Positions 43,844-54,960 of a stretch of 64,000 nucleotides of DNA are shown here, in pieces. The position numbers and the translations under genes were made by a program. The stretch's first letter is position 1; every line of letters starts with the position of its first letter. The notes beneath the pieces are model-generated. The model saw only the letters and a program-made list of their open reading frames with translations, did not search any database and was not told the origin of the DNA. Origin of the DNA: [Leptolyngbya] sp. PCC 7376 (lineage in GTDB: Bacteria; Cyanobacteriota; Cyanobacteriia; Cyanobacteriales; MRBY01); NCBI RefSeq assembly GCF_000316605.1, contig NC_019683.1, positions 4,944,036 to 5,008,035 on the forward strand. The letters are read 5' to 3'.

Positions 43844-44365
43844 TTAAGCGTAGATCCGTTCAATGGAAACACCACGCTCTTGGGCAACAGAGGAGAAGCT
43901 CCGGAGGTTCCCAAGGGCATCGATAGTGGCGCGAGCATTGTTTAACGGACTCTTGGAGCCAAGCTGTTTTGCAAGAATGTTCTTTACACCAGCGAGTTCA
44001 AGTACAGTTCGGACTGCACCACCAGCAATTACACCTGTACCAGGGGCAGCGGGGCGCATCATAACTTTTGCACCACCAGCAATGCCATTAACGCGGTGAG
44101 TCACTGTATTGGTTTTAGTGAGGGGCACATCAACGACATGCTTTTTAGCATCGGCTACGCCCTTACGAACTGCGCCAATGACATCACCAGCTTTACCAAC
44201 GCCAACGCCAACTTTGCCTGTTTCGTTACCAATCACAACGATGGCGCGGAAACTCAGTTTTTTACCACCTTTGACAACTTTGCTGACTCGGCGAATCTGG
44301 ATGACTCGTTCCTGCCAATTCGAATCTTTGTCTTTATTTTTTGATGATTTACGGCGCTTTGCCAT
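43844..44365 (-). CDS. rpsE: 30S ribosomal protein S5
   Basis: 173 residues. The dsRBD-like N-terminal half ([40 protein letters not shown]) and the S5 C-terminal half ([19 protein letters not shown]) are complete. It acts at the mRNA entry site and in decoding fidelity. Confidence 0.98.
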   Translation of the reverse strand: MAKRRKSSKNKDKDSNWQERVIQIRRVSKVVKGGKKLSFRAIVVIGNETGKVGVGVGKAGDVIGAVRKGVADAKKHVVDVPLTKTNTVTHRVNGIAGGAKVMMRPAAPGTGVIAGGAVRTVLELAGVKNILAKQLGSKSPLNNARATIDALGNLRSFSSVAQERGVSIERIYA

Positions 44366-44395
44366 TGTTTTTTCCCTATGTGCGTCAACAACAGT

Positions 44396-44758
44396 TTAGA
44401 AGTCTAGTCCAGCTTCTCGGGCAGCTTCTGCTAAAGCTTTTACTCGGCCATGGTAGAGGTTTCCGCCACGGTCAAAAACAACTTTAGTGATTCCTTTTTC
44501 GAGGGCACGTTTAGCGATCAGACTACCGACAGCGGAAGAAGCCGCAGTATTACCGCCTGATGCTAATTCTGCACGCAAATCCTTGTCTAAGGTGGATGCA
44601 GCAGCTAGGGTATGTTGTTTGTCGTCGTCAATGACTTGGGCATAAATATGCTTGTGGGAACGGAATATCGCCAAACGGGGGCGATCGCCAGAACCTTCGA
44701 CGCGACGACGAATCCGGTAATGACGACGTTGTGTAAGTTGTTTGCGAGTTGCTTTCAT
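44396..44758 (-). CDS. rplR: 50S ribosomal protein L18
   Basis: 120 residues. The Arg-rich start ([18 protein letters not shown]) binds 5S rRNA and the core ([40 protein letters not shown]) is the L18 fold. With L5 it forms the 5S RNP. Five bp from rplF. Confidence 0.98.
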   Translation of the reverse strand: MKATRKQLTQRRHYRIRRRVEGSGDRPRLAIFRSHKHIYAQVIDDDKQHTLAAASTLDKDLRAELASGGNTAASSAVGSLIAKRALEKGITKVVFDRGGNLYHGRVKALAEAAREAGLDF

Positions 44759-44763
44759 CTTTA

Positions 44764-45303
44764 CTACTTGCCTGCCTTACCTGCTTTACGTCTAACATAC
44801 TCACCTTGGTAGCGAATACCTTTACCTTTGTAGGGCTCAGGAGGACGAACTGCGCGAACCTTCGCAGCAGTATTACCGACCACTTCTTTATCGATACCAG
44901 AGATAATTACTTGAGTATTTTTTTCACCCATCGCAGCAGTAATCCCTTCTGGCATTACCATTTCTACGGGCTTACTATACCCAACGTTCAGAATTAAGGT
45001 GTTTCCCTTAACCTGTGCTCGATAACCAACGCCAATAATCTCAAGGCTCTTGCTATATCCATTGGATACGCCTTCAACCATATTTGCGACTAAAGTGCGG
45101 CAAAGACCGTGACGCTCACGAGCTGCACGACTTGAATCAACAGGACTAATAACAACAGTATTATCCTCTTGAGCAATCGTTACTTTTTCGGGCAGAGTCC
45201 GCTCTAGACTTCCCTTCGGCCCTTTTACAGATACGGACAAACCATTAACTGCAACAGTGACCTTGTCAGGAATCGGAACGGGTTGTTTACCAATACGAGA
45301 CAT
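44764..45303 (-). CDS. rplF: 50S ribosomal protein L6
   Basis: 179 residues, two tandem alpha/beta repeats. [20 protein letters not shown] at the start and [20 protein letters not shown] near the end are diagnostic. L6 supports the sarcin-ricin loop region. Confidence 0.98.
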   Translation of the reverse strand: MSRIGKQPVPIPDKVTVAVNGLSVSVKGPKGSLERTLPEKVTIAQEDNTVVISPVDSSRAARERHGLCRTLVANMVEGVSNGYSKSLEIIGVGYRAQVKGNTLILNVGYSKPVEMVMPEGITAAMGEKNTQVIISGIDKEVVGNTAAKVRAVRPPEPYKGKGIRYQGEYVRRKAGKAGK

Positions 45304-45336
45304 TCTTTTTCTCCTGAATATCAGTTTCAGTCACGT

Positions 45337-45738
45337 TTACCAGACGTAACAGAGAATCTCACCACCGATTCCTTCTTTACGAGCTTGGCGATCAGTCATC
45401 ACGCCTTTCGAAGTGGAAATAATCGCAATGCCAATTCCACCTAAAACTCTAGGTAAATCTTTGTGGTTACTGTATACGCGTAAACCGGGTTTGCTAACGC
45501 GTTGCAGCTTCTGAATAATGGGCTTGCGGTTGCGGCCCTTATACTTCAAAGAAATGACGAGGTATTTACGTACACCTTCGCCGGTTTCTGTGTAGCTCTC
45601 AATGAAGCCCTCATCTTTCAAGACTGCAGCAATGCTACGGGTCATGCGGGTGACAGGGACTTTGGTGTTTTCATGCTGTACCATGCACGCATTACGGATG
45701 CGCGTCAGCATATCGGAAATGGTATCGTTCGCCGCCAT
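45337..45738 (-). CDS. rpsH: 30S ribosomal protein S8
   Basis: 133 residues. [20 protein letters not shown] opens the N-terminal RNA-binding domain, and [20 protein letters not shown] closes the C-terminal one. Primary 16S binder of the central domain and, in E. coli, the spc operon repressor. No rpsN lies between it and rplE. Confidence 0.98.
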   Translation of the reverse strand: MAANDTISDMLTRIRNACMVQHENTKVPVTRMTRSIAAVLKDEGFIESYTETGEGVRKYLVISLKYKGRNRKPIIQKLQRVSKPGLRVYSNHKDLPRVLGGIGIAIISTSKGVMTDRQARKEGIGGEILCYVW

Positions 45739-45763
45739 TATTACCTTTAATCTCTCCTAGGAT

Positions 45764-46309
45764 TTAGCTTTCGCGGAAGGGCATGCCCATCGCTTTCAAC
45801 AACGCGCGACCTTCTTCATCGGTCTTTGCGGTGGTGATGATGGAGATATCCATACCTCGAATTTGATCAATGGAATCGTAGTCAATTTCAGGGAAAATCA
45901 GTTGCTCACGAATTCCTAGGCTGTAGTTTCCACGGCCATCGAAACTCTTAGGGCTAATGCCACGGAAGTCACGAATACGAGGAAGTGCCAAACTGACAAG
46001 ACGATCTAGAAATGCATACATTTTCTCGGAGCGCAGCGTCACCATCACGCCAACAGGCATGCCTTGGCGAATTTTAAAGCCGGCGATCGCCTTTTTAGCG
46101 CGGGTGATCACAGGTCTTTGACCTGTAATTGTTGCCAATTCCGCACGGGAAGACTCCATTGCTTTCGCATTAGAAGCAGCTTCTCCGAGACCACGGTTCA
46201 CTGAGATTTTAATAACCTTAGGAACTTCGTGAATGTTTTTATAACCAAACTGTTCCGTTAGTTTAGGAACAATGGTGTCTTGATAGAGGGTTTTTAGTCG
46301 TTGAGACAT
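45764..46309 (-). CDS. rplE: 50S ribosomal protein L5
   Basis: 181 residues. [39 protein letters not shown] and [17 protein letters not shown] are L5 signatures. It binds 5S rRNA and forms bridge B1b with S13. An 80-bp gap separates it from rplX. Confidence 0.98.
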   Translation of the reverse strand: MSQRLKTLYQDTIVPKLTEQFGYKNIHEVPKVIKISVNRGLGEAASNAKAMESSRAELATITGQRPVITRAKKAIAGFKIRQGMPVGVMVTLRSEKMYAFLDRLVSLALPRIRDFRGISPKSFDGRGNYSLGIREQLIFPEIDYDSIDQIRGMDISIITTAKTDEEGRALLKAMGMPFRES

Positions 46310-46389
46310 AGAGCTTAATTTAAACCTCCCTGGGCTTGGTCAGGGAACAATAGAATTAATCGAATATTTCAAAAAAATATTGTCTAAAT

Positions 46390-46740
46390 CTAGTCGATAA
46401 CTTCGCCAGTCTTTTTCAAAACGCGAACTTTACGACCGTCATCAGTGATTTGGTAACCCACGCGACTGGCAACTTTTTCCTTATCGGAATAGTGCATCAC
46501 ATTGGAGCTATGAATCGGAGCTTCAAAGGTTTGAATCTGACCAGATTCTCCTTCTTGCTGGGGCTTCACATGCTTAGTACGGATATTGACATCCTTAACG
46601 ATTACCTTGCTGGACTTGGGTAAGGTTTGGAGCACTTCGCCAACTTTACCTTTGTCACGACCGGAAATCACTTGAACGGTATCACCTTTTTTAACGTGCA
46701 TTTTGTGGCGCGTTGGGGTGGAACTTTTACGTCCTGCCAT
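46390..46740 (-). CDS. rplX: 50S ribosomal protein L24
   Basis: 116 residues. KOW motif [20 protein letters not shown] near residue 18, then [20 protein letters not shown]. One of the two assembly initiators on 23S domain I. Its ATG follows the rplN stop directly. Confidence 0.98.
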   Translation of the reverse strand: MAGRKSSTPTRHKMHVKKGDTVQVISGRDKGKVGEVLQTLPKSSKVIVKDVNIRTKHVKPQQEGESGQIQTFEAPIHSSNVMHYSDKEKVASRVGYQITDDGRKVRVLKKTGEVID

Positions 46741-47109
46741 TTAGATAACCTCCGGTGCGAGGGAAACAATTTTAGTGAAGTTTTTATCCCGCAATTCGCG
46801 GGCAACGGGACCAAAAACACGAGTACCTTTGGGGTTGCCTTCAGCGTTGATAATTACAGCAGCGTTGTCATCGAAACGAATACTCATGCCACTTACACGA
46901 CGTAAGGGCTGACGAGTACGAACGATCACGGCGCGTACGATATCAGACTTTTTGACACCCATATTTGGGATTGCCTCTTTCACAACAGCGATAATTTGAT
47001 CGCCGATGCCACCGTAGCGACAATTCCCTGTACTCAGAACCCGTAAACACATAAGCTTACGAGCACCGCTGTTATCGGCAACATTTAGATAGGTTTGTTG
47101 TTGAATCAC
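46741..47109 (-). CDS. rplN: 50S ribosomal protein L14
   Basis: 122 residues. [20 protein letters not shown] and [20 protein letters not shown] identify L14, an interface protein of bridges B5 and B8 and the docking site of the silencing factor RsfS. Confidence 0.98.
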   Translation of the reverse strand: MIQQQTYLNVADNSGARKLMCLRVLSTGNCRYGGIGDQIIAVVKEAIPNMGVKKSDIVRAVIVRTRQPLRRVSGMSIRFDDNAAVIINAEGNPKGTRVFGPVARELRDKNFTKIVSLAPEVI

Positions 47110-47145
47110 GGCTTTGCAGTAAGGGTTAGATAGAAAGGTTAATTA

Positions 47146-47382
47146 CTATTTGAGAATCTCGGCGATCGCCCAGCGTTTAGTTTTGCTAGTGGGAGGCGTC
47201 TCGCGAATACGGACGCGATCACCGACCTTGCATTGATTCTCTTCATCGTGGGCCTTAAAACGCTTTGTTTTAACCACGATTTTTTTGTATTTGGGGTGAG
47301 GAGAACGGTTCTCTACAGCAACAACGACAGTTTTGTCCATCTTGTCACTGACAACCAATCCCACTCTTTCTTTAGTAGCCAT
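47146..47382 (-). CDS. rpsQ: 30S ribosomal protein S17
   Basis: 78 residues, OB fold. [40 protein letters not shown] and [11 protein letters not shown] are the S17 pattern. Binds the 5' domain of 16S rRNA. Confidence 0.97.
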   Translation of the reverse strand: MATKERVGLVVSDKMDKTVVVAVENRSPHPKYKKIVVKTKRFKAHDEENQCKVGDRVRIRETPPTSKTKRWAIAEILK

Positions 47383-47402
47383 ACAGGGTATTTCTCCGAC
47401 AG

Positions 47403-47609
47403 TTACTGAGCTTGGAGTTGACGTTGACGTTCAACGGTCATTAGCTGCGCCAAACGATGGCGGGCATGCTTAAACTCATGAGTTTTTTCCAAACGACCCG
47501 TTGCTTGTTGCAGACGCAAATCGAATAACTGCTTTTTCACAGCCACAATCTCATCCGCTAGCGCTTGATCGTCGAGTTTACGAGCATCTTCAATCTTGGG
47601 TAAAGCCAT
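47403..47609 (-). CDS. rpmC: 50S ribosomal protein L29
   Basis: 68 residues forming a helical hairpin ([40 protein letters not shown]). It lies beside L23 at the tunnel exit, the docking site for trigger factor and SRP. Confidence 0.97.
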   Translation of the reverse strand: MALPKIEDARKLDDQALADEIVAVKKQLFDLRLQQATGRLEKTHEFKHARHRLAQLMTVERQRQLQAQ

Positions 47610-47612
47610 AAT

Positions 47613-48032
47613 TTAGATGTACTCCACATTACGAGTGACGAACTTAGTTTTAATCGGAAGCTTTTGAGCAGCAAGGCGCATTGCCTCACGTGCAATTTCT
47701 TCCTCTACACCATTCATCTCAAACATGATGCGACCAGGCTTGACAACAGCAACCCAAAACTCAGGGTTACCCTTACCAGAACCCATACGAGTTTCAGCAG
47801 GACGCATAGTAATTGGCTTGTCTGGGAAGATCCGAATCCAAATCTTACCGCCACGTTTGATGTAACGAGTCATCGCACGACGAGCGGCTTCAATTTGACG
47901 AGCGGTAATCCAACTGGGTTCAATCGCTTGGAGGGCAAAATCACCAAATTGAACTGTATTACCACGCTGCGCCATCCCCCGCATACGGCCGCGATGCTGC
48001 TTCCGGAATTTTGTACGTTTTGGACTTAGCAT
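47613..48032 (-). CDS. rplP: 50S ribosomal protein L16
   Basis: 139 residues. [20 protein letters not shown] at the start and [20 protein letters not shown] in the middle, the loop that approaches the A/P-site tRNA elbow. Three bp from rpmC. Confidence 0.98.
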   Translation of the reverse strand: MLSPKRTKFRKQHRGRMRGMAQRGNTVQFGDFALQAIEPSWITARQIEAARRAMTRYIKRGGKIWIRIFPDKPITMRPAETRMGSGKGNPEFWVAVVKPGRIMFEMNGVEEEIAREAMRLAAQKLPIKTKFVTRNVEYI

Positions 48033-48103
48033 TATTTCCTAGTGAAATAGATAGTAAATAGCAGAAACGGAATATCGATAATTACTTATCGACAAAAACG
48101 AAA

Positions 48104-48826
48104 CTACTGCTCGCTACGGTCTTCAAACTGTTGACGACGAGCTTTACGACGGGGCATTGGCGCGGCATTTGCAGGAGGAATATCTTCCTGTCCAGGAATA
48201 ATTTCACCCTTAAAGATCCAGACCTTAATGCCAAGAATGCCGTAGATGGTTTGAGCAGTCTTATAGGAATAGTCGATATCAGCTCTGAGTGTATGCAGAG
48301 GAACACGACCTTCACGAACCCACTCAGTACGAGCGATTTCAGCACCATTCAAGCGACCACTCACTTGAATTTTGATGCCTTGAACTTCAGCTCTTTGTGC
48401 TCTTTGGATTGCTTGACGAACAACGCGACGGAAAGAAACACGACGTTCTAGCTGTTGAACGATGTACTCAGCAATGAGAGCAGCATCTGCATCAACGCGA
48501 GCGACTTCAACGACGTTGATCCGAATTTGACGTTGGTCACCCAAGGCTTGTTGAAGGCCTGTGCGAAGCGCCTCAATACCGGAACCACCACGACCCACAA
48601 CAACACCAGGACGGGCAGTGTGAATTTCGAGATCAACTTGATCTGCTTTACGCTCGATCAGCACTTTAGAAATGCCAGCATTGTTGAGATTTGCATCAAC
48701 GTACTGACGAATTTTGTAGTCTTCTTGGAGAAGTTCAGGGTACTGCTTGGAGTCAGCATACCAACGAGATAAGTGCTCCTTTGTAATTCCTAAACGAAAA
48801 CCAACTGGATGAATTTTTTGTCCCAC
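48104..48826 (-). CDS. rpsC: 30S ribosomal protein S3
   Basis: 240 residues. N-terminal KH domain ([20 protein letters not shown], carrying the GxxG-like loop VGRGGSGI) and a C-terminal domain ([20 protein letters not shown]). Acts at the mRNA entry tunnel with S4 and S5. The tail is Arg/Gln-rich. Confidence 0.98.
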   Translation of the reverse strand: MGQKIHPVGFRLGITKEHLSRWYADSKQYPELLQEDYKIRQYVDANLNNAGISKVLIERKADQVDLEIHTARPGVVVGRGGSGIEALRTGLQQALGDQRQIRINVVEVARVDADAALIAEYIVQQLERRVSFRRVVRQAIQRAQRAEVQGIKIQVSGRLNGAEIARTEWVREGRVPLHTLRADIDYSYKTAQTIYGILGIKVWIFKGEIIPGQEDIPPANAAPMPRRKARRQQFEDRSEQ

Positions 48827-48871
48827 GGCTTATTCCTTTGCGATAGTGACGATTCGTTAAACGGTATATAT

Positions 48872-49231
48872 CTACTCAGTGGCTCCGGGAGCAACTGCAA
48901 CAGTAATGTGACAAGTAGGCTTCCGAATTTGGAAAGCGCGACCTTGGGCACGGGGACGATACCGCTTAAGTACTGGACCAGCATCGGCAAAAGCAGTGCT
49001 CACGATGAGGCTGGCAGGATCCAAACCTTCATTGTGTTCAGCATTAGCTACAGCGGAACGCAAAACCTTCAAGATAGGCTCGCAAGACCGGTAGGGCATA
49101 AATTCAAGGATGATTAAGGCTTCACGGTAGCTACGACCACGAATCTGATCCAACACCCGTCGTACTTTACGGGGAGACATCCGGATATAGCGGGCGATCG
49201 CCTTAACTTCGTTTGTAGTATCGATAGACAT
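48872..49231 (-). CDS. rplV: 50S ribosomal protein L22
   Basis: 119 residues. [20 protein letters not shown] is the conserved core start; the beta-hairpin [20 protein letters not shown] lines the exit tunnel constriction where macrolide resistance changes occur. Confidence 0.98.
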   Translation of the reverse strand: MSIDTTNEVKAIARYIRMSPRKVRRVLDQIRGRSYREALIILEFMPYRSCEPILKVLRSAVANAEHNEGLDPASLIVSTAFADAGPVLKRYRPRAQGRAFQIRKPTCHITVAVAPGATE

Positions 49232-49247
49232 AATTTGTTATTAACCC

Positions 49248-49526
49248 TTATCGACGTGCTTTCTTGTCACTTCTTGCATGGCCTTTGAAAGTCCGAGTTG
49301 GCGCAAATTCCCCCAACTTGTGACCCACCATCTGCTCAGAAATAAAGACAGGTACATGCTGACGACCGTTATGAACAGCAATCGTATGACCTACCATCTG
49401 AGGCAGAATTGTCGAAGCCCGAGACCAAGTTTTAATGACCTGCTTATCACCAGCAGCATTAAGCTTGTCAATCTTTTTTAAGAGACTATCCGCAATAAAC
49501 GGACCTTTTTTTAATGAACGACCCAT
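49248..49526 (-). CDS. rpsS: 30S ribosomal protein S19
   Basis: 92 residues. [40 protein letters not shown] and [20 protein letters not shown] are diagnostic. Head protein that pairs with S13. Confidence 0.98.
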   Translation of the reverse strand: MGRSLKKGPFIADSLLKKIDKLNAAGDKQVIKTWSRASTILPQMVGHTIAVHNGRQHVPVFISEQMVGHKLGEFAPTRTFKGHARSDKKARR

Positions 49527-49560
49527 AACTTTTTAATCGAGTGTGATGAACAAAAAGGGA

Positions 49561-50388
49561 TTAACGACGACGACGTACGATCAAAGAGCTACTTTGCTTC
49601 TTCTTCTTACGAGTCTTCTTACCGAGTGCAGGCTTACCCCAAGGAGTTACAGGACCACTACGACCGATGGGCGCCCGACCCTCACCACCACCATGGGGGT
49701 GATCAACAGGGTTCATCACACTACCGCGGACTTGGGGACGACGGCCAAGATGACGAGTACGACCCGCTTTACCTAGCTTTAGGTTACGAGCTTCAGCATT
49801 ACCGACCTTACCGATCGTTGCATAACACTCTTTTCTAACCATGCGCACTTCCTTAGAAGGCAGCTTGATAGTGACGTAGTCACCTTCTTTCGCAACGAGC
49901 TGAGCAAAACCACCAGCAGTACGAACCATTTGTCCGCCACGGCCAGCATAAAGCTCAATGTTGTGAATCTCAGTACCAAGAGGAATCTTGTAAAGCGGTA
50001 AAGCGTTGCCAATTTCAAAAGCAGCGCTTTCACCAGCCATGATTTTGTCGCCAACACCGAGACCAGCAGGCTGGAGAATATAACGCTTCTCACCATCCTC
50101 ATATTGCACTAATGCAATACGAGCATTACGGTTCGGGTCATATTCGATCGCAACAACATCCGCGAACATGTCACGCTTGTCACGACGGAAGTCGATCATG
50201 CGATACAAACGCTTATGACCACCACCACGGTGACGACAAGTAATCACACCACGGTTATTGCGACCTTTTTTACGGTGCTTGTACTTAGTAAGTGATTTTT
50301 CTGGTTTGGATTTTGTAATATCCGAAAAGTCGGAGACAGTGGCCTGACGAGTTCCCGGAGTATATGGTCTAAATGAACGAATACCCAT
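49561..50388 (-). CDS. rplB: 50S ribosomal protein L2
   Basis: 275 residues. [20 protein letters not shown] opens, and [20 protein letters not shown] holds the conserved His near the peptidyl-transferase centre. The basic tail ([19 protein letters not shown]) is plastid-like. Confidence 0.98.
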   Translation of the reverse strand: MGIRSFRPYTPGTRQATVSDFSDITKSKPEKSLTKYKHRKKGRNNRGVITCRHRGGGHKRLYRMIDFRRDKRDMFADVVAIEYDPNRNARIALVQYEDGEKRYILQPAGLGVGDKIMAGESAAFEIGNALPLYKIPLGTEIHNIELYAGRGGQMVRTAGGFAQLVAKEGDYVTIKLPSKEVRMVRKECYATIGKVGNAEARNLKLGKAGRTRHLGRRPQVRGSVMNPVDHPHGGGEGRAPIGRSGPVTPWGKPALGKKTRKKKKQSSSLIVRRRR

Positions 50389-50410
50389 GATTTATTCAAG
50401 TAAATGACGA

Positions 50411-50716
50411 CTATACTTCAGGGAACAAAGTGATTGTGTCCCCTTCTGCCAAAGTAACGACAGCACGCTTATATTGGGGTTTAAAACCCATGAAGCGACC
50501 GACACGACGCTTTTTGCGAGGTAGACGGGCTGTGTTGATTTTGACAACTTTGACTTCAAACAAGTCTTCGATTGCAGCTTTAATATCTGTTTTTGTTGCG
50601 GTTAAGACAACGTCAAACACATACTTATTTTCCTCAAGCTGAATTGTTGCTTTCTCGCTCACAATTGGCTTCAGAATTAAATCTGCAAGATCGCGGGTCT
50701 GAACGCGACTAGTCAT
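50411..50716 (-). CDS. rplW: 50S ribosomal protein L23
   Basis: 101 residues. [20 protein letters not shown] and [20 protein letters not shown] identify it. Tunnel-exit docking protein. Its start overlaps the end of rplD by 8 bp. Confidence 0.97.
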   Translation of the reverse strand: MTSRVQTRDLADLILKPIVSEKATIQLEENKYVFDVVLTATKTDIKAAIEDLFEVKVVKINTARLPRKKRRVGRFMGFKPQYKRAVVTLAEGDTITLFPEV

Positions 50717-51341
50717 TGTAAACCTCCTGAATCTTGGCTAATGCTTCGGATGTCACAACAATTTTGTTGGCATTGAGGATATCGAACACGTTTAAACCAT
50801 TTGCAGGAATGAGCTTCAATGAAGCAACATTACGAGCAGACAGGTGAACATTTTCGGCAAGCTCATCCATGATTAGCAGAACCTTTTGGTCAGACTCAAC
50901 GCCCCAACGATTCATCGCAGCGAGTAAATCTTTGGTTTTGGGAGCTGTGAGCTGAGCGGCAAAGCTTTCGACCACAATAAGGTCTTCAGCACGGCTTTGG
51001 AATGCAGTTCTTAGAGCTAAACGACGCTCTTTGCGATTCATTTTGAGGTTGTATTCTTTAGGCTTAGGGCCGAAGATTACACCACCACCACGCCATAGAG
51101 GTGATCGCGAAGAACCAGCTCTAGCACGGCCAGTACCTTTTTGACGCCAAGGCTTACGACCACCACCGCGAACTTCAGAACGCGTTTTGGAGGAGGATGT
51201 TCCCTGACGAGCATTGTTTAATTGACGCACAAGGGCACGGTGCACAATGTGCGATGCATTTTCTTCTTTGGCGACTTTTAGATCGAGATCAGCTTTACCG
51301 ACCTCGTCTCCTTGCCAATTTTTTACGGTGCAGTTAACCAT
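50709..51341 (-). CDS. rplD: 50S ribosomal protein L4
   Basis: 210 residues. The tunnel loop [20 protein letters not shown] (near 60-80) and [20 protein letters not shown] are clear. In E. coli L4 represses its own operon; whether it does so here is unknown. Frame overlap with rplW suggests coupled translation. Confidence 0.98.
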   Translation of the reverse strand: MVNCTVKNWQGDEVGKADLDLKVAKEENASHIVHRALVRQLNNARQGTSSSKTRSEVRGGGRKPWRQKGTGRARAGSSRSPLWRGGGVIFGPKPKEYNLKMNRKERRLALRTAFQSRAEDLIVVESFAAQLTAPKTKDLLAAMNRWGVESDQKVLLIMDELAENVHLSARNVASLKLIPANGLNVFDILNANKIVVTSEALAKIQEVYND

Positions 51342-51468
51342 AGTGATGAAGTATCGGATTATCGGTTATCTGGTGCTCAAGATTATGAAATCTGAGCTGT
51401 ATTACATATTTAGATTGAATAAATAGTTAAAGATAGTCGGCTACAAATATTGAGCCAAAATCATTAAT

Positions 51469-52110
51469 TTATTTCTGACCTACGATATTGCTAGGTGCAA
51501 TACTCAATAGGTTGCCAGCTTTACCCGGGACAGCGCCTTTGATGAGTAAGAGATTACGCTCTCCATCAACGCGAACAACTTCGAGTTTACGAACAGTAAT
51601 TTTCGTACCGCCATAACGACCAGCCATTCGCTTACCAGGATAGACACGACCAGGAGTCGTACCAGCACCAGTAGAACCAGGCTGACGATGGTTCTTAGAA
51701 CCATGAGTCATAGGGCCTCGCTTAAAGTTGTGACGCTTTTGGTAACCAGCAAAACCACGTCCAATCGTATTACCAGAAACATCAACAGTTTGACCTGCTT
51801 CAAAGATGTCAGCGGTGATGGATTGTCCGAGCTCATAGGAAGATACGTCATCAAGACGATATTCCTTAAGGTGACGCAACGGTGTTGCACCAGCTTTGCT
51901 GAGGTGTCCTAGTTCGGGCTTAGATAAAGCCTTTTCTTTTACGTCGCCATAACCAATTTGTACAGAAGCATAGCCGTCTGTATCAGAAGTTTTGACTTGG
52001 GTAACAGTACAAGGACCAGCTTGAACAACAGTTACAGGGATTGCTGCCCCTGTTTCCTGATCAAAGATCTGGGTCATACCGAGTTTAGTGCCGAGGATAC
52101 CGAGTGACAC
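51469..52110 (-). CDS. rplC: 50S ribosomal protein L3
   Basis: 213 residues. [20 protein letters not shown] is the N-terminus, and [20 protein letters not shown] the loop reaching the peptidyl-transferase centre. First gene of the supercluster; rpsJ is not in front of it, so S10 must be encoded elsewhere (in cyanobacteria usually next to tufA). A 127-bp gap follows before rplD. Confidence 0.98.
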   Translation of the reverse strand: MSLGILGTKLGMTQIFDQETGAAIPVTVVQAGPCTVTQVKTSDTDGYASVQIGYGDVKEKALSKPELGHLSKAGATPLRHLKEYRLDDVSSYELGQSITADIFEAGQTVDVSGNTIGRGFAGYQKRHNFKRGPMTHGSKNHRQPGSTGAGTTPGRVYPGKRMAGRYGGTKITVRKLEVVRVDGERNLLLIKGAVPGKAGNLLSIAPSNIVGQK

Positions 52111-52512
52111 GGAACAAAGACCTCTTATCTACTAATAGACAACATTAAAAATCGAGCAGAAATAATATGAACCGCTCCGCAAGGAAGTTGTGGTTCTTGT
52201 CTTCTACTCTTGTGAGTATTCAGAGTGTTTTGATTCTCTGAAAGACTTTAGGGATGCAGGTATCTCGTGGATACAAACTTCGCCCAAGACTTAAAAACAA
52301 AATTTGCTTTCAGTATCTTGATACGACTGCAAACGTTTGGTTAACTGCGGAAAACCCGAACTACTAGCAAGTGCTTAGGGTTACCGTAAACCTCGGTGAC
52401 GGACTCGAACATACTTAATGCTTTTCCAGACTCTGTAGCAAATGAACTCTCAGTAATCCGAAAGTATGCTCAGTGCTATGCAAAGAAAATGTATATTTAG
52501 TCACAAGCAGCG
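52111..52512 (-). promoter_or_regulatory. Long untranslated leader upstream of rplC
   Basis: About 400 nt with no gene between the proposed promoter and rplC. It holds a hairpin at about 52379-52400 (GTTACCG pairing with CGGTGAC) and several AT-rich stretches. Long leaders before S10-type operons often bind a ribosomal protein; I do not recognise a known leader family here. Confidence 0.4.
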
Positions 52513-52541
52513 ATTATAGACTATCCATCGGTGAGATGCAA
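52513..52541 (-). promoter_or_regulatory. Candidate promoter of the ribosomal supercluster
   Basis: On the minus strand -35 TTGCAT (plus 52536-52541) and a perfect -10 TATAAT (plus 52513-52518) are 17 bp apart. Transcription would start near 52506. Confidence 0.5.
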
Positions 52542-52667
52542 GCTCAAGTTTCAAATAGCCTCGATGGTTGCAGAGTATGGCGATCGCCATTTGGGAATAG
52601 CATAAGGTGTTACGATTGCCACAGAACAGAGAAAAGTGATTATACATAAAAGGGAAAGAACGCAATA

Positions 52668-54812
52668 ATGCAAGAGTTCACGAAGTCGATATCTTTCGAT
52701 GGGCGAGAGATTCGATTAACAACAGGCTTATTAGCGCCTCAGGCTGGCGGCTCCGTCCTTATCGAATCAGGGGAAACCGCCGTTTTAGTAAGTGCAACAA
52801 CAGCGCCAGGTAGAGAAGGCATTGATTTCTTACCGCTGCTGGTGGACTACGAAGAGAGATTATATGCAGCAGGTCGTATCCCCGGTGGATTTCTCAGACG
52901 AGAAGGTCGTCCCCCAGAACGGGCAACATTGACATCTCGTTTGATTGACCGTCCAATGCGTCCTTTATTTCCCCAGTGGATCCGGGATGACATCCAGATT
53001 GTAGCCACAACGATGTCTATGGATGAGGATGTTCCCCCAGATGTTTTGGCCGTCACAGGAGCATCTGTCGCAACATTACTCGCAGGCTTACCCTTCTACG
53101 GGCCAATGGCTGCTGTGCGAGTCGGTTTAGTTGGTGATGATTTCATCCTCAATCCGACCTACCGTGAGATCCTTAGCGGTGACCTTGACCTCATTGTGGC
53201 AGGAACGCCAGAAGGGGTAATCATGGTTGAAGCAGGGGCAAATCAATTGCCTGAGCAAGACATGATTGAGGCAATCGATTTTGCTTATGAAGCCATTCAA
53301 GAACTGATCGATAGTCAACTTGAATTGATTAAAGAACTTGGCATCGAAATTGTTAAGGCTGAATCACCAGCAAAAGAAGAAGATTTAGAGTCTTTCATTG
53401 CAAAGCAAGCATCAGCAAAAATCAAAAAGATTTTAAGTCAGTTTGATCTCGATAAGAGTGGTCGTGATGCTGCATTAGATGAGATCAAAGCGAACGACAT
53501 TGTCGCAGCGATTGAAGCAATGCCGGAAGATAATGAGCTGCGTGTAAAGACTGCTGAGAATAAAAAGCTCGTTGGCAATACATTCAAAGCATTAACGAAA
53601 AAGTTGATGCGAGCACAGATCGTTGAGGATGGTGTACGAGTCGATGGTCGCAAACTCGATCAAGTTCGCCCTATTTCCTGTAAAACTGAGGTTTTACCTC
53701 GTGCCGTGCATGGCAGTGGTCTGTTTAATCGTGGTTTAACTCAAGTTCTTTCCATCGTCACCTTGGGGACACCGGGTGATGCCCAGGATATGGATGACCT
53801 CCATCCCTCTGATGAGAAGCGTTATCTCCACCACTACAACTTCCCTCCTTATTCTGTTGGTGAAACTCGTCCTATGCGATCGCCAGGTCGTCGGGAGATT
53901 GGTCACGGTGCTTTAGCGGAACGTGCCTTAATTCCTGTATTACCAGCAAAAGATGAATTCCCCTATGTGATTCGTGTGGTTTCGGAAGTCTTATCTTCCA
54001 ATGGTTCCACATCAATGGGTTCTGTTTGTGGTTCGACGCTATCGCTTATGGATGCAGGGGTTCCGATTGCCAAGCCCGTTAGTGGTGCTGCAATGGGTCT
54101 CATTAAAGAAGGCGATGAAGTTCGAATTCTTACTGACATCCAAGGTATCGAAGATTTCCTTGGCGACATGGACTTCAAAGTGGCGGGTACTGCCGATGGT
54201 ATTACTGCGCTGCAAATGGACATGAAAATCACAGGCCTAGCGGTTGATGTGATTGCAGAAGCCATCAACAAAGCACTCCCTGCTCGCTTGCATATTTTGG
54301 AGAAGATGACTGACGTTATCGACAAGCCTAAAGAGCTTTCTCCTTCTGCACCTCGTCTACTTACCATCAAGATCGATCCTGACCTCATCGGCATGGTTAT
54401 TGGACCAGGCGGTAAGACAATTAAGAGTATTACTGAGCAGACCCGCGCCAAGGTTGATATCGCTGACGACGGTACAGTGACCATCGCGTCTTCTGAGTCA
54501 GAAAATGCAGAAAATGCCAAGAAGATGATTGTCAATATGACTCGTAAATTGGGTGAGGGCGACGTCTTCTTCGGTAAGGTGACGCGCATCATTCAAATCG
54601 GTGCATTTGTCGAAATCCTCCCTGGCAAAGAAGGAATGATCCACATTTCGCAACTCGCAGAAGGTCGTGTCGGCAAAGTGGAAGATGAAGTCGCCGTAGG
54701 TGATGAAGTGGTCGTTAAAGTCCGCGAAATCGACAATAAAGGTCGTATTAATCTCACTCGTCTCGGCATTCACCCTGACGAAGCTGCTGCTGCTCGCGAA
54801 GAAGCACAGTAA
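52668..54812 (+). CDS. pnp: Polyribonucleotide nucleotidyltransferase
   Basis: 714 residues. Two RNase PH domains (first about 1-230 with [20 protein letters not shown]; second about 310-540 with [18 protein letters not shown]-like core), a KH domain ([20 protein letters not shown], near 570) and an S1 domain ([20 protein letters not shown], near 630). Phosphorolytic 3'-5' RNA decay and tail synthesis. It is divergent from rplC. A 557-bp gap separates the two. Confidence 0.97.
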   Translation: MQEFTKSISFDGREIRLTTGLLAPQAGGSVLIESGETAVLVSATTAPGREGIDFLPLLVDYEERLYAAGRIPGGFLRREGRPPERATLTSRLIDRPMRPLFPQWIRDDIQIVATTMSMDEDVPPDVLAVTGASVATLLAGLPFYGPMAAVRVGLVGDDFILNPTYREILSGDLDLIVAGTPEGVIMVEAGANQLPEQDMIEAIDFAYEAIQELIDSQLELIKELGIEIVKAESPAKEEDLESFIAKQASAKIKKILSQFDLDKSGRDAALDEIKANDIVAAIEAMPEDNELRVKTAENKKLVGNTFKALTKKLMRAQIVEDGVRVDGRKLDQVRPISCKTEVLPRAVHGSGLFNRGLTQVLSIVTLGTPGDAQDMDDLHPSDEKRYLHHYNFPPYSVGETRPMRSPGRREIGHGALAERALIPVLPAKDEFPYVIRVVSEVLSSNGSTSMGSVCGSTLSLMDAGVPIAKPVSGAAMGLIKEGDEVRILTDIQGIEDFLGDMDFKVAGTADGITALQMDMKITGLAVDVIAEAINKALPARLHILEKMTDVIDKPKELSPSAPRLLTIKIDPDLIGMVIGPGGKTIKSITEQTRAKVDIADDGTVTIASSESENAENAKKMIVNMTRKLGEGDVFFGKVTRIIQIGAFVEILPGKEGMIHISQLAEGRVGKVEDEVAVGDEVVVKVREIDNKGRINLTRLGIHPDEAAAAREEAQ

Positions 54813-54862
54813 AGAGATTTTTCAGAAAAAACTTAAGTCATTAAGTCTAGTTTGATGGTAAC

Positions 54863-54895
54863 AATCCTCCAAGTTCTGGGGGATTTTTCTTTTGT
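54863..54895 (+). terminator. Terminator after pnp
   Basis: AATCCTCC pairs with GGGGGATT around a 7-nt loop, followed by TTTCTTTTG, about 50 bp after the pnp stop. Confidence 0.8.
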
Positions 54896-54960
54896 TTAGA
54901 TCGCTGTATTAACGGGTTATGATGTGGCTTGGCGATCGCACAAGGACAAGGTTCAACATT

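Noticed and set aside
53963-54592. A 209-codon frame on the minus strand
   Set aside because: It is antisense to pnp, whose KH and second RNase PH domains fully explain the sequence; its Ser/Ile-rich product matches a codon shadow.
54919-54960. ATG 54919 as start of the oxidoreductase
   Set aside because: It would add 14 residues encoded across a HIP1 site before the first beta strand; GTG 54961 gives the family-like start. Not excluded.
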